A stretch of 64,000 nucleotides of DNA from Flammulina velutipes (GCA_011800155.1 CM022373.1:1550001-1614000); one strand, 5' to 3'. Positions 35,491-51,564 are shown, counted from the first letter of the stretch. Numbers and translations: made by a program. Notes: generated by a model not told the origin, from the sequence alone.

Positions 35491-36876
35491 ATGATTTGCT
35501 CAAGAAATGTTTTTCGCTGTTTCAAAACTCTTGAACGATGGGGCGACAAAATAACTGGTGCCGCAGGGCCGTACTTTGTTGGTCTAGCTGTTATTCTAAT
35601 ATCAACCGGAACGGTGTGCTTTTGTAAGAGACTCTATCCGTGTCTAATTCGTCATCTGAACTACTTGTAGTCGACGTGATAATGCCTTCGCTTTCCTATA
35701 AATTATTGAGCGCGCCAATATGCCTCCTTATAGCCTGCAATCTTCTCACCCATTACTACTATGTCTGCACAATCGCACCTGGCTTCCTTGATGCTCCTCC
35801 ACAGCTTCCTGGAAGTAACTACCTATGGGCGAAACCGAAATCCTCCTCTCGTGCACTCACTGGTGCTAATAAACTCAACATTACACCCGCTAACGTTACC
35901 ACATGCAGAAAATGCGGGGAAAGGAAACCAGAAGTGAGCCTCTAGTTTGCCATTTGCGTAATTAGCTCATTGACATTCGCAGAGGACACATCATTGTCGT
36001 ATATGCAATCGATGTGTACTTAAATATGATCACCACTGTCCTGTTAGTCCTACCAATCCTTTGAACACTTCGAAACATTGAACAACAGCGCAGTGTGCGT
36101 CCAATATTTGACTGACATCAGCCTCACACATACCCAAGCTACTAGGGATAAATCAATGCGTCGGTTTACATAACGAGCGCCACTTTGTCCTGTTCATGGC
36201 CTATCTCGTTCTCGCCACCTTCTGTTTCTCTATCTCGGGTTACGAGGCGCTTTTTCTGGCTCTCGGTGTTTCATTCCAGGTAAGCTCCCTGGCACGCGTT
36301 AAGTTGACCTAATTGCAACTACAGCTGACCTGGCCTCATCATGTACCATCAATTGCCTTCATATTGATTTACATCTTGTGTGTCGTGCTGTGTCTAGCCG
36401 TCTTCATCATGCTATCGTATCATCTTTGGATGATTGTACATGGAGAAACTTCTGTGGAATCCCAGGACCATGAAGTGTACGGCAAAGTAGCTGCAGGAAG
36501 AGGGGAGGTACGCGACCTATTCATGTCCAGTTTGCGTCCTGACAAACAAGTAGACATTCGTGAACTCGTATGACTTGGGGTGAGTTGTTCAGTCTGACCC
36601 TAACAGGTTTACCTGACAATCTATATATAGGAAAATGCAGAATCTGAAGTTGTTCTTCAATGTAGGGGAGCAAGGATAGTGAGTATCCACTCGACCGGGT
36701 TGTGCAGTCGGTCTAATCTATGATACAGTTCTTGGTGGACGCTGGTGCTCCCGTTAAGAGTTCAGCCGTATACTAATGGCACATCATGGGCCAGGCGAGA
36801 AGGTTTTGTTCGCCACGTTGGACTTCGACAGGGGGAGGAACTAACAGATGATGAAGAAGAGGTTTTTGGGTCGTAG
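35491..36876 (+). CDS. DHHC-type protein S-palmitoyltransferase
   Basis: This is a four-helix membrane enzyme that attaches palmitate to cysteines. MICSRNVFRCFKTLERWGDK leads into TM1 (PYFVGLAVILISTG) and TM2 (LSAPICLLIACNLLTHYYYV). The Cys-rich domain reads TTCRKCGERKPE, then RTHHCRICNRCVLKYDHHCP, then W-INQCVGLHNERHF. Trp is obtained only if a single T at 36094 is an exon between two 51-nt introns (36043-36093 and 36095-36145). The TTxE-like region precedes FVNSYDLGKMQNLKLFFNVG (the aromatic-rich C-terminal motif), and the tail ends TDDEEEVFGS with TAG at 36874-36876. The layout is closest to ZDHHC16/Pfa-type enzymes. The start ATG at 35491 follows a 189-bp divergent promoter shared with DSN1. 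Confidence 0.88.
36094..36094 (+). other. Predicted one-nucleotide exon (T)
   Basis: Upstream, CCT of DHHCP is followed by gttagt. Downstream, an intron ends ctactag before GGATAAATCAATGC (INQC). Only an intervening single T completes a TGG Trp codon and keeps the frame. The sequence is ...gcgcag|T|gtgcgt..., so both sides are consensus splice sites, and both introns are exactly 51 nt. Confidence 0.6.
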
Positions 36877-37173
36877 AATTAGATAGACCGAACATGTTCA
36901 TTCAAGCGTTTAGACCCAAATCGGGCAAGTGACGTACTGCTGCAACCGTCGACAACTTGCGACAAATTCCAGTTTCAGTTTGTCTTGTACCGTTACAGCG
37001 ACCAGTCCGCAGTCGTCCTTTGCACTTGCTTGTTGATACTTTTCCTTTCTTCTACGCTTTCATCGCCTTGTGCTGCTGCGATCTACAGGCTTACATAAAG
37101 CACTGCCATAGTCAGGAGTTAGCACGGTTGTCTTAAAGACCACCCAGAGCACCCACCAGTCTTTCCTTCAAAA
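36877..37173. promoter_or_regulatory. Intergenic region upstream of the second chitin synthase
   Basis: These 297 bp separate the palmitoyltransferase stop from the chitin synthase start. A TTTCCTTTCTTC tract at 37043-37054 is the only compositional feature seen. The chitin synthase promoter is expected here. Confidence 0.4.
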
Positions 37174-40100
37174 ATGTCCCATTACCCACCCGAGGTGTGT
37201 TGAGGACATAAAATAAAGGACCATAGACTGACATCTGGTAGGCTGACGAAGCTCAGCAAAGGAACTATAACGATGGTTACAGCCCATACCCACAAGCGAA
37301 TACGGCACCCCAAGCTCCATATACCCATCCATACGAGCAACCTTACGATCAAGGCTACAGAGACTCGTACTATTCTCAACAGTCCACCCACCCGAATCCT
37401 TATTCGTCCCCGCCTCCTCCCTTGCCTCCTCTGGGCGGTTATAGCTCGCCACCACCTGTTCACGACCCTTATGCGCAGCCTTACGATCCTTATGGCGCTT
37501 CGCCTCTTCCAGTTCACGCATCTCCGCCCCAAGATTACCTCAATGCACCTTTCCATCCCCTTTCTCCGCCTCCAGTGGGCGCGCCATCGGTTGCACCTTC
37601 CATAGGACCGTATGGCCAGTCCTACGAACTCAGCGACAACCCTGTTCCACATGGCTCCGACGAAGGCGACACACCTCTTCTAAATCGTCAAGATGCGGCT
37701 CAGATGGCTATGCCAATGCCTGGAGGAAATGCTAACTATGGTGGATTCGAGGACGATGGCGACGACGCGAATTTCATCCGCTACGGAAGAATCCCACAGA
37801 GGGTACCCCGACGCTACAAAACTGTCAAGAGGGTACAGTGAGTATTCATGATTACTGGTCAGTTACAATCGCTCAAATGTTTGTAGATTGCGGCAAGGTC
37901 ACTACGTGAATGAAGCCGAGGTACCTCCCAAACTTCTCGAACTATGCCCCAACAAGACAGATCGCGAATTTACTCATACGCGCTACACGGCCGTTACCTG
38001 CGACCCCAATGATTTTCAATCTGAAGGATTCGGGCTCCGTCAACTGGAATACACGCCAGGTCGCCGAACGGAATTGTTCATCGTCATGACCATGTACAAC
38101 GAAGACGAGGAGCTTTTCTGTCGTACGATGGATGGTGTTATGAAGAATATCGCGCACTTATGTTCTCGCACTCGGAGTAAAACCTGGGGCAAAGACGGCT
38201 GGAAGAAAGTCGTGGTCTGTATCGTAAGTGACGGTCGTTCAAAGATCAACTCGAGGACACTGTCGGTTATTGCGGCTATGGGCGTCTACCAGGAGGGCAT
38301 TGCCAAGGTGCGTTCATGGCTTCTTGGCAGTCACTCAAATTAACGTGCGCTCATTCACAGAACGCACTGAACAATGTCCCCGTTATTGCGCATGTCTTCG
38401 AATATACAACGCAAGTCTCTGTGAACCCATCATTAAGAATCGAAGGCGCCGAAAAGGGATATGTCCCCGTCCAGATCATCTTCTGCCTCAAGGAGAAGAA
38501 CCAGAAGAAGATTAATTCTCATCGCTGGTTCTTCAACGCATTTGGCCCCATCTTGAACCCCAATGTGTGCGTTCTTTTGGATGTTGGAACACGTCCTGGC
38601 GTGACGAGCATCTACCATTTGTGGAAGGTCAGTGGAACAGAATTCAAGACTCGTTGCGTTTGTACTGACGTGCCCGGCAGGCGTTCGATATTAACTCAAA
38701 TGTCGGAGGTGCTTGTGGCGAGATTGTTGCACTTAAGGGCAAGTGGGGGAGGCATTTACTCAACCCTCTCGGTACGCATCACTATCTTGTTTCGTTCACT
38801 CGCTCATCCTAGTCTAGTGGCGGCTCAGAACTTTGAGTACAAGATGTCGAACATCTTGGACAAACCCCTGTAAGTTGCCGTCTTGGTCCATTTTCTTGAA
38901 TCGCTGACACTCTGCAGGGAGTCTGTTTTTGGCTACATCACTGTATTGCCCGGTGCTTTCTCTGCGTATCGTTACATCGCTCTTCAAAATGACGCCAAGG
39001 GCGAGGGGCCTTTGAAGATGTACTTCTTGGGAGAGAAGATGGTCAGTTTCCGTTGCATTCTCTGTCATATCTAAACTGATTACCACCTCAGCACGGTGCA
39101 GGAGCCGATATTTTTACTGCCAACATGTATCTGGCTGAGGATCGTATTCTATGCTGGGAACTCGTCTCAAAGAGAGGTGGATCTTGGATTCTGCACTATG
39201 TTAAATCGGCATATGCGATCACGGACGTGCCCGATCAGGTTGGTGTATGTTCACTGCATGTTCAAACTGAGCTTACATGACGGCCAGGTTCCCGAACTAA
39301 TATCGCAAAGACGTCGTTGGCTCAACGGATCCTTCTTTGCCGCAGTCCACAGTACGATTCATTTCTACTACATTTATCGAAGCTCGCACAGCTTCATGCG
39401 CAAGTTCTGGATTCATGTCGAAATGTTCTACCAGCTATTCAACCTAATCTTCAGTTGGTTCGCCTTGGTGAGCATCCGCTTACGATGTTTGGCTGTTATC
39501 TAACATACACAGGCTAACTATTACATCGCCTTCGTCATCCTTTCGGATGCCATGGAGGACGACACTTTCAACATCAAAGGCATCCACGTCGTCAACGTTA
39601 TTCTCAATTATTTCTACATGGGCCTGCTCATCATGTGTTTCCTTCTGGCGTTGGGCAACCGACCGCAAGGAAGTAAATGGGGTTACACGACTGCTTTCGT
39701 GGGCTTTGCACTAATCACGGTATACATGACATTCGCTGCCTTCTTCCTGGCTTTTAAGGGCATAGAGAACCTTAAGAATGATACCGACGGGTCGTTGAGT
39801 TTCGACGACCTCTTCACAAATGCCATTTTCCGCAACATCGTTCTTTCCTTGGTCGCAACTCTTGGTCTCTATATCATATCCAGTCTGCTTTTCGTAAGTT
39901 TGTTATGCTCCGGCGAATATCTCGTACTGACCGTCCTAGTTCGAACCCTGGCATATGATAACCTCTTTCCTCCAATACGTCCTGATGTCCCCGTCATACA
40001 TCTCTGTGTTAAACGTCTATGCCGTACGTCCACTCCTCGCCATTCAATTGCGATTACAGACTAACTCTTATAGTTTGCCAACGTGCACGATGTATCATGG

Positions 40101-40621
40101 GGAACGAAGGGAGACAACAAGGTTTCTACTGATCTGGGTGTCGTGAAGACGGAATCGGGAAAAACAGAAGTTACTGTTGAGGCGCCTACCACTGCAGAAG
40201 AAAGGAATGCTGCATACGAGGATGCATTACATGTCTTGCAGACGAAACCTCCCAAGGTTGACGATACGCCTGATTCCGCAACCCAGCAGGAAGATTACTA
40301 CAGGACGTTCAGAACCAACGTATTGTTGGCTTGGTCTCTTTCAAACGCACTGCTGGGAGCTGCAATTGTGTACGTGTTTTGTTTCTCTAGTCTGTTTTTA
40401 TTGACTCTCGTTTTAGAACGGCCAATGGAAAGGCTTCTGATCAAGGCGCTGTAAACAGTGTCAAGGGCTATATGGCATTCTTGTTATTCTCGGTTGCTGG
40501 TCTGGCGTGTAAGTCGTCTTTCCACTTTGAAACCCCTCAATCCTGATTTGTCCGATCTCTAGTTGTGCGGTTCGTTGGATCAACGACATATATGATAATC
40601 CGTCTCTTTGCTGGAGAGTAG
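37174..40621 (+). CDS. Chitin synthase, division 1 (class I-III type)
   Basis: This integral plasma-membrane enzyme (about 920 residues) lacks a motor domain. A Pro/Tyr/Ser-rich N-terminal tail ([20 protein letters not shown] and on) is followed by the chitin synthase N-terminal domain with [35 protein letters not shown] and GVYQEGIAK. The catalytic core has [46 protein letters not shown] and [14 protein letters not shown]. Seven or so C-terminal helices end in [13 protein letters not shown] with TAG at 40619-40621. The first coding exon is only 21 nt plus an intron (gtgtgt...ctggtag). Class I, II and III cannot be cleanly separated by eye. It lies on the same strand as the class V gene, 9.5 kb downstream. 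Confidence 0.93.
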
Positions 40622-40908
40622 ACATCTTGAGAATTGTGTGTGTATCATCTACTCACGACCTATGTACTACATTTATTATGACATATCATATTCAACAATG
40701 CTCATGCAAGTGACGAATACTTCCCGTCATCGATAGTAAGAAGTACACGAAGTGGTACAGTGTACATTGTACAGTAAGTATTGTGAAACAGCGGGTAGTG
40801 TTGCATGTTTTCCCTTGCTCTACAGAATATGAAAGTCGTAGCAAATACAGCTAGGAAGATATTGAATGTGGGTATACCTGCTGAATTTGACGACTCACGG
40901 TGTGGTGT

Positions 40909-41551
40909 TTAGATATCATCAATGTCGACTTCCTCCTCGTCACCGAACTCAAACGTGCATTCGCCGTCATCCTCGCCGAATGTATCAGTCTCGTTGATTT
41001 TGGCGTTTTCAGGTAGTTCTCCGTAAGCTTTCACTGGTGGATGGATGAGATAAACCCGGAAGGAGGCAGCTCTGGAAGACATACGATTACGAGCCTCGTC
41101 GGCTGTGTATTTCACAATGACATCGGCCTTGTCGTCTTGGAAATCTCGTAATGATAGCAAAACGATGTCTCCTTGATTAATCCAGACCTGTCAAGCTCGA
41201 ATGAGACTCCAATACGCTCCCCCAAGATCGTGACAACGCACCTTTTTCCGCATCTTGCCACGGATGTGAGCCAATCTCTTCTCGCCGTCGAAACACTGGG
41301 CCTCTAACCGGCCGTTCCCAAGCATCTTTATGACCTGCGCATATTCCTGACCATCTTCTTTAAAAACCAGTTCACGTTTGTCGTCGTCGTTCTCATTCTT
41401 TCCACGCCTGCGATTTTTTCCTCCCTGGAGTCACTGTGAGCAATCTGGATAGCATAGATGGGGATGATAGCGAGTACCTTTCCTTTATTCTATGTGTGCG
41501 CTATCAGTAAGATATAGCTGATTATTTGAAGAGGAAACCGACCTTTGGCAT
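40909..41551 (-). CDS. TIF11: Translation initiation factor eIF1A
   Basis: eIF1A binds the 40S A site and helps scanning and start-codon choice. Spliced exons give MPK, then NKGK from a 12-nt exon (41478-41489), then [20 protein letters not shown], the OB-fold ([60 protein letters not shown]), [27 protein letters not shown] and the acidic tail [14 protein letters not shown]. About 145 residues is the normal size. The start at 41549-41551 is 116 bp from the divergent RVB2 start. Confidence 0.95.
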
Positions 41552-41667
41552 GGCGGCTGTCGAGCAGAGGACAGCGCTGTGATGGTGTTAAGCAGGAAGT
41601 GTTGACTCACGGTATATGTACATAAGCGAAAATAAATCGAAGAATTAATAGTTGAACCTTAACCGTC

Positions 41668-43401
<1,734 letters not shown>

Positions 43402-43730
43402 GGCTCGTTTGACTATATATTTCTTGACCGTCTGGCTTGCAAGCACGAAGCGAACAAGGCGAACTGCCAGTGGAAAGAAGCGTCGATAAAAGGGTCTGTG
43501 GAAGGTAAAATTGTAATTAGCGGTTTGTTAACAGAAGATGGGTTAGTGTATTGGATTGTCTCAACTTCAGTTTCGTCCATGTACTTGTCGATAATGACCA
43601 CTTCGGTGTGCCGGTGAGGTTAGCTCGATTAGGTCCTGCGTCATCAACGTGTCGCCAAACAGCGTCCAAACAAGAAGTCTGAATTGTTCCCTCCACCAAG
43701 TTCGCGGCATTCTCCTTATCCCTAACCGCC
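43402..43730. other. Intergenic region RVB2-VPS35
   Basis: These 329 bp separate two genes on the same strand. They should contain the RVB2 terminator and VPS35 promoter. No motif was recognised. Confidence 0.4.
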
Positions 43731-46700
43731 ATGGCGCTCCCAGCTATGGAGGAAGGAAAGCTGCTCAGCGAAGCACTGAACACCGTCAAAATCCAAGTCC
43801 AACAAATGAAGAGGAATCTCGTATGTCCGCAGTCACGAATGCGCTACAAATATTCATACCGCCTGTAGGAATTGGACTCGCTGATGGACGCCTTGAAAAG
43901 CGCTAGCTTGATGCTGGCAGAGCTAAGAACATCCTCGCTGTCGCCGAAGCAGTACTACGAACTCTGTGCGTAATCGCCTGTTGGGATGGCTCGTTCGCTT
44001 ACATTTCTGCACAGACATGGCTGTCTTCGACGCATTGCGGCACCTTTCCAACTACCTATACGACGCGCACACTTCTGGCCGCCACCACCTTGCAGACCTC
44101 TACGAACTCGTTCAATATGCCGGCAACATCATTCCGCGTTTATATCTCATGATTACTGTCGGCGCAGTCTACATGTCAATACCTGACGCGCCTGTCAAGG
44201 AAATCATGAAGGATATGATGGAAATGTCTCGCGGTGTCCTCCACCCCATACGCGGCCTCTTTCTGCGGCACTATCTGAGCGGCCAGACGCGGGACCATCT
44301 CCCTGTTGGTACCAGTGAGGGGTTAGTAAATATCTGCCAACGACTTCGCGTACTCATCTTCTCTCAGGCCATCGGGTAACCTCAATGATTCTATCTCCTT
44401 CGTCCTGACCAACTTCGTTGAAATGAATAAACTCTGGGTTCGGCTACAGCACCAAGGACATTCTCGGGACAGAGAAAAGAGAGAAATGGAACGACGTGAA
44501 CTCCGAATTTTAGTCGGGACAAATCTCGTGCGGCTCAGCCAATTGGACGGCGTTGACCTCGATCTCTATCAGCGTCAGATCCTCCCTGGCATTCTGGAGC
44601 AAGTTGTGAATTGCAAGGATGTGATCGCTCAGGAGTACTTGATGGAAGTTGTTATTCAAGTCTTTACAGACGAGTTTCACCTACACTCTCTGGGTCCTTT
44701 CCTCCAAGCTACTGCACATCTCCATCCCAAGGTCAACATCAAATCCATCGTCATCGCGCTCATTGACCGTTTGGCCGCTTATGCCGCGCGTGAAGCCGAG
44801 AACGAGGACCCGGAGGAGACCAAGCGACAGGAAGAGGCTGCTGCGAAGAGATTAGCGGAGAAGGTCAAAGTTCAAAAGGCTCGTGTCCGAGAGAATGGGA
44901 ATGTTACCTCGCCGGCGATTCATGAGGACAATGGCTGGGGTTCTGCGGTGTCCCCCACCTCCCCTACATCTCCAACATCTCCCACTTCGCCTGCTCTACC
45001 GCAGAGTCCCCCCGAGGTACCCCAACCTCCTAATGGCAGCGCCGAGGAGAAACAGACAAACGCAGCGGTCCGGAAATTCAGAGGTATCCCAGACGATGTT
45101 CAGTTGTTCGAGGTGTTCTGGCTGCAGGTGGTCGAACTGATCAAAGCCCGCCCGGACTTGTCTATTCAAGACGTCACTGCTCTCTTTGTTTCTCTTACCA
45201 ACCTGTCGCTCAGCTGCTATCCTGATAGACTGGAATACGTCGATCAAGTTTTGGCGTACACTGCGGAAAAGATCAAGGAATACTCTGACAGCCCAGACCT
45301 TCATGCTCAGCAAACTACTGCTAATCTTTCGGCGCTCCTCGTTGCGCCCATCAATTCCTACCAATCCGTCCTCACTCTCCTAGCCATACCAAACTATGTT
45401 CCCTTGCTCACCCGCCAGCTCTTTTCGACCCGCCGGTCGATCGCCCAATCCATAATATCTTCGGTATTGAAGAACGAAACTATTGTGGAAACACCAGAGG
45501 ATGTGGATGGTGTCCTCGAGCTGTGCCATGTGTTGATCAAGGACCAATCCGACTCGGCTGGAGCAAATAGTGCTCACCCGTTACCGCGAGACTCTCGTCG
45601 CCAAGCACCGTATTCAGTGGAGAGGGAAGAGATGGCGGAAGAGCAAGGTTGGGTGGCGCGGATGGTGCACCTCTTCCGGTCAGATTCGTTGAGTGTCCAG
45701 TTCGAGATCCTACAAGTGGCAAGACGACACTTCGACTTGGGTGGCGAGAGGATGCGCTTCACGTTCCCGGCATTAATCACCTCGGCCATTAAGCTGTGTC
45801 GGCGGTACAAAAGTCGAGAACACATTGTATGTCCTCGTTGCTCGCGTATTAACGCTGATACTGATAAACATTTGTAGGAACATGATTGGGAAACAAAGGT
45901 CGCCGTCATCTTGAAGTTCGTTCGACAGTTGACTTCCATCTTGGCGACACAAGTCGAGGCCCCTGCAATTGCCCTCCGGTTGTTCCTCTTGTCCGCCCAG
46001 ATTGCAGACGAATGTGGCTTTGAAGACCTCACATACGACTTGTATGTTCAGGCATTCAGCGTCTATGAAGACAACATCTCAGAGTCCCGTGCTCAACTTC
46101 AAGCAATCACTTTGATTATTGGGACACTCTACGGCGCCAAAGTGTTTAACGATGATAACTACGACACACTCATCACTAAGGCTGCTCTGCACGGAGCGAA
46201 GTTGTTGAAGAAGAGTCACCAAGGAACGGCCGTCGGGCTTGCCAGTCATTTATGGTGGCAGGCGCTACCGCCTGCAAAGGAAGAGGGTGAGGAAGAGAAG
46301 GAAGAGAAGACTCCAGCGCCTAAAGAAGACGCGTCATCAACGAAAGCTGTAGGTGGCCTTTCTCTATTCCCTGCATTTGACTAATATTTCGACAGTATCC
46401 TCACAGAGATAGCAAACGTGTACTCGAGTGCTTACAGAAGACGATTCGTATCGCACATTCGGCTATCGAGGAGGTTGTCACGACGCGCATGTATTGCGAT
46501 ACTCTAGAGCAGTATCTGTATTACCTAGACCACGACGCACCCGCGGTACGTCTTTCGTCTCTAGGAAATGTCGATTTACTGACCAGCATTTAGGTTGCAC
46601 CTAAGTTTGTCAACAGTTTGGTCGAACTTATCACCTCCAATATTGACAACATCACCTCACCCGACGTGCACCCGTCGCAACGAGCACCTCCAGGATTGAT

Positions 46701-46848
46701 AGAGGGTGTTCAGACGCCTGACATGATTATTCGACATTTCAGGAATATCCTTATATACATTCAAGGCCGGAAGGCTTCCACGACGGACGGACCGTGGGCT
46801 GAAGTGGATGTGATTGGTGCTGTGCTCAAGATGGGTCTCGCACGATAG
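43731..46848 (+). CDS. VPS35: Retromer subunit VPS35
   Basis: This is the large alpha-solenoid core of retromer, which recycles receptors from endosomes to the Golgi. The N-terminal block [20 protein letters not shown] and [20 protein letters not shown] contains family features, and [20 protein letters not shown] is the conserved VPS35 signature that contacts VPS26. HEAT-like helices run to the C-terminus ([27 protein letters not shown]), where VPS29 binds. A Ser/Pro/Thr tandem (44951-44995) encodes an [14 protein letters not shown] insert, part of a disordered loop with a KR-rich stretch before it. About 930 residues, one long exon plus several smaller ones. The ATG is at 43731-43733. Confidence 0.95.
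44951..44995 (+). repeat. Short tandem repeat encoding (SPT)n inside VPS35
   Basis: An imperfect 9-nt repeat (tccccnacn-type units) encodes about four SPT units followed by [14 protein letters not shown]. It lies in a predicted disordered loop of VPS35. Confidence 0.6.
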
Positions 46849-46988
46849 TGTTTCTGTATTGTACACACATTTTTATGTTTCCTCTATTGTCTGGATTTTA
46901 TTGCATCTATGGATTCTGCAAAATTCGAACATTCATTGCTTAGTCAGCGATTCAACGCCTTCTATCCTTACGGCCACTGCACTTTTCT

Positions 46989-48679
<1,691 letters not shown>

Positions 48680-48803
48680 CTTGTTCTTGTAAAATGCTGA
48701 AATTCATTTCCGCTCCTTGGGTGCCTGCCTGACGTCTGCTGAGTCAGCATCCCGCCTCCAAAATTGGCCTTGCTTCAGATCCTGACTTCATGCGTCCAAC
48801 ATC

Positions 48804-50920
48804 ATGAGTTCTTCGTCGACGTCGCTGTTGCCTTCAATCGCAATGGAAGATGAATTCGGCATCGTCTATGTCGTGGAGACTGCACAACAGTTCTGGTCTG
48901 GTCTGTACACGTTAACGCTTCGTGGACTGAGCACTTAACACCTTCGTTGTAGAATTGGAGGATGTCCTGACGTTCAAGGGTGTGCCAACTCTACAACAGC
49001 TGGATTCAAAGCTTGCGCGCTGGCTGGCATTAGGCTCTACTTACCACGGTGCGTCGCAGCATCTAACATCGGAGGCACGCACCCTAATAGATTCCACAGA
49101 ATTATACCTACAAAGCCCTCTTCAACTCGAGCACGCCTGTGGCCTCCTCCTAGACTCCGAATTGTTCGCTTTCCACTCTGAAAGAATGCTAGATATCCTC
49201 GCAGAGACCCCCAAATCAGTGAGCCGTTCACATCCAACTGCTGCTATCCACGCGATCTAATTCTTTTCACAGAACACCGATCCACATTGTCAGTTTATGG
49301 TGTATAGCGTTTTGTTGCATTACGGGAGGCGGAGGAACGACGTGTTTCGCTCGACGAAACGGTGGCGGCCTCTGGTACCGCTGCTCATGGACCACGTGTT
49401 GGTCGAGATAGACCCGGATATTGAGGAAGTATACTTTGGTCACGGACATGGCGAGCCCAGCCATGGTGGCGGTGGAGTCGTCATCGAGGCCAAGTTGAGG
49501 ATGCTTTGTGCACGGTTGCTTTATGAGATGTGTCGATGGCAAAAGCTGAATGTGGCTGAACTAGGTGAGCGCCATTCTTTTCTGTCCGTACGCGTAAACT
49601 GAGTGGATCTCTTAGCTGTGTTTGACGACTCGTTCATCGACTACTTGTTCGATTTGGTGGAGCAGACGAGACACATGCAAGACGAGACATTCAACTATTC
49701 TGTCATCAAGCTTATTGTGGGTATCTGTGCTTCGGAGATTCATTTCGGTGTTAATGGGCGCTACAGGTGGCTCTCAATGAACAGTTCATGGTCGCTTCTA
49801 TCAACGATATCCCCACCGACGTCCGTGAAACCAAGAATCGCGTGCTTAGAGTCCTGATGAGAAGGTTGGGATCTAGTAGGACGTTTGGAGAGAACATGAT
49901 TTACATGTTGAATCGTGCAGGTGAGCAATCAATTACTCAATCCTCTATATAGATTGCTTACTGTACACCTAGAGCGAACAGCGGATGACTTGTGCATGCA
50001 ACTTCTGGTACTCAAGCTAATCTATCTGCTGTTCACAACAAAGGGTACCTCTGAATATTTCTACACCAATGACCTATGTGTCCTCGTGGACGTGTTTCTT
50101 CGCGAAGTGGTAGACCTAGACGATGACAGCGAATCTGTGAGTGACTATGTTCTGCCGAGTCGGATCCTTTCTAACAGTTTGATAGCTCCGACATACTTAT
50201 CTGCGAGTGCTGCATCCACTCCTGACAAAGACGCAGCTGCATGATGTGCCCTATAAGCGACCGCAGATCAAGTACTCGTTGGAGTCTTTGGTCCGAAACG
50301 AAGACATTCGCGATATCAATCCGACGACGCGTCGTCTTGTTGAACGATGTCTAGGAGGTGACTGGTGTGTGGGCCTTAGGAAGGCAGAGAAGACGAGTCC
50401 TCCTGCGAGCGATGGCGGGGGTATCGTGACGCCGAGCCGCTCTCACTTGGGAATACCTTCAACTTCTACGCACACTGGAAAAACGCTGAAAACTAGCAAG
50501 AGTGCGGAGTATCTGAACGGTGAAGGACGTCGGGGGAGCGATACGAGTCTAGCTGGCGCCCGAGCGCCTATCATCCCGCCAAAGAGGAAGGGAACGATAA
50601 ACTCTGCACATGTGGATGGCGTTCATGCAGGGCGGAAGGGATCTGGATACTCTGATACGGGAAGCGAGTTTGCGGTTGCGACGACGACGATGCGCAAGGA
50701 GGAGACGGCATCTACGCGGTCTGTGCCATCGTCTCCGGCGAATACTCACTTTGGGGAGGGAGAGGGGGAGAGAAAAGAGGCGGGTGTAAGGCATCGTCGA
50801 GAGCCACCGCCTACGCCTGGGAAGAGAAGGAAACCACCTGCTATTCCGGTGAAGACTAACGGTACGGTATTTACGACGATCAAGTCATCTAGTCCACTAG
50901 CGAACGTGCATATGATATGA
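48804..50920 (+). CDS. LDB17: SPIN90/Ldb17 family actin regulator
   Basis: The joined exons match the SPIN90 leucine-rich domain family (formerly DUF2013): [111 protein letters not shown] and [14 protein letters not shown]. Yeast Ldb17 and fission yeast Dip1 relatives control Arp2/3 activation at endocytic actin patches. The tail is disordered and ends in proline-rich segments ([16 protein letters not shown]) that could bind SH3 domains. The start ATG at 48804 gives [20 protein letters not shown]. The stop at 50918-50920 is only 7 bp from the stop of the opposite copper transporter gene. Confidence 0.85.
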
Positions 50921-50927
50921 TACAATG

Positions 50928-51523
50928 CTAGTGGCAGGCCACACCTTTATCACTGGTCTGAAGAAGTTTAGGGTTGAATATATAGTGGCCAAGAGCAGCG
51001 CCGACAACTACTGCGATGATGAGGTATGCCTGGAGAGGGTGTGAGATTAGATATAGTGAACGTTTGGGACGTACATTGTAGGACATGAAGACGAGCATGA
51101 GAAAGAAGGAGAGAAAGACTGAGAGGCCATAGAGAGCTGCACGGAGGAAGCGATGGAAGGGAGTAACGGGGATTCTGTATAAGTGAGATGATGGTTGGAT
51201 GTGTAACAAGTGAATCAGACATACCCTGCACCTGGGTTGGTGACACCGAGGAGGGCAACGTCCTCTCTAGATGGGCTCCTGGAGAGACGGGGTTTGGAGG
51301 CTGATGCAGCGACGTACGTGTCCAGGTTTCGCTGGAGGACGCGAAGATACTCGTATGCGACGCCGAGGAGAGCAATGATGATGAGGGATATGACGAATTG
51401 GGTGTTTGAATGAATGTGCCAGCTGCGAAATACGATGCAGGTATCCTGTATCTGCGTGTTCCATAGCATATTCATAGAGCAGCGGGGTGCTGCTGTAGGC
51501 ATATCATGGTGGCCGTGATCCAT
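50928..51523 (-). CDS. CTR-family copper transporter
   Basis: This is a small three-helix copper channel subunit that works as a trimer. MDHGHHDMP is a Met/His-rich start, and CSMNMLWN leads into VFRSWHI, the typical Ctr start of TM1 (FVISLIIIALLGVAYEYLRV). TM2 carries the MxxxM-like segment (LSVFLSFFLMLVFMSYN), and TM3 has a GxxxG-type packing motif (VVVGAALGHYIF). Two introns of about 45-50 nt are removed. It resembles vacuolar or low-affinity Ctr2-like proteins, but the membrane cannot be decided. An in-frame Met further upstream at 51571 exists, but it would overlap the CTK1 start; 51521-51523 is preferred. Confidence 0.88.
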
Positions 51524-51564
51524 GGTAAGTGTAGTGATGTTGGTGGTAAAGAGACAAGAAAGAG

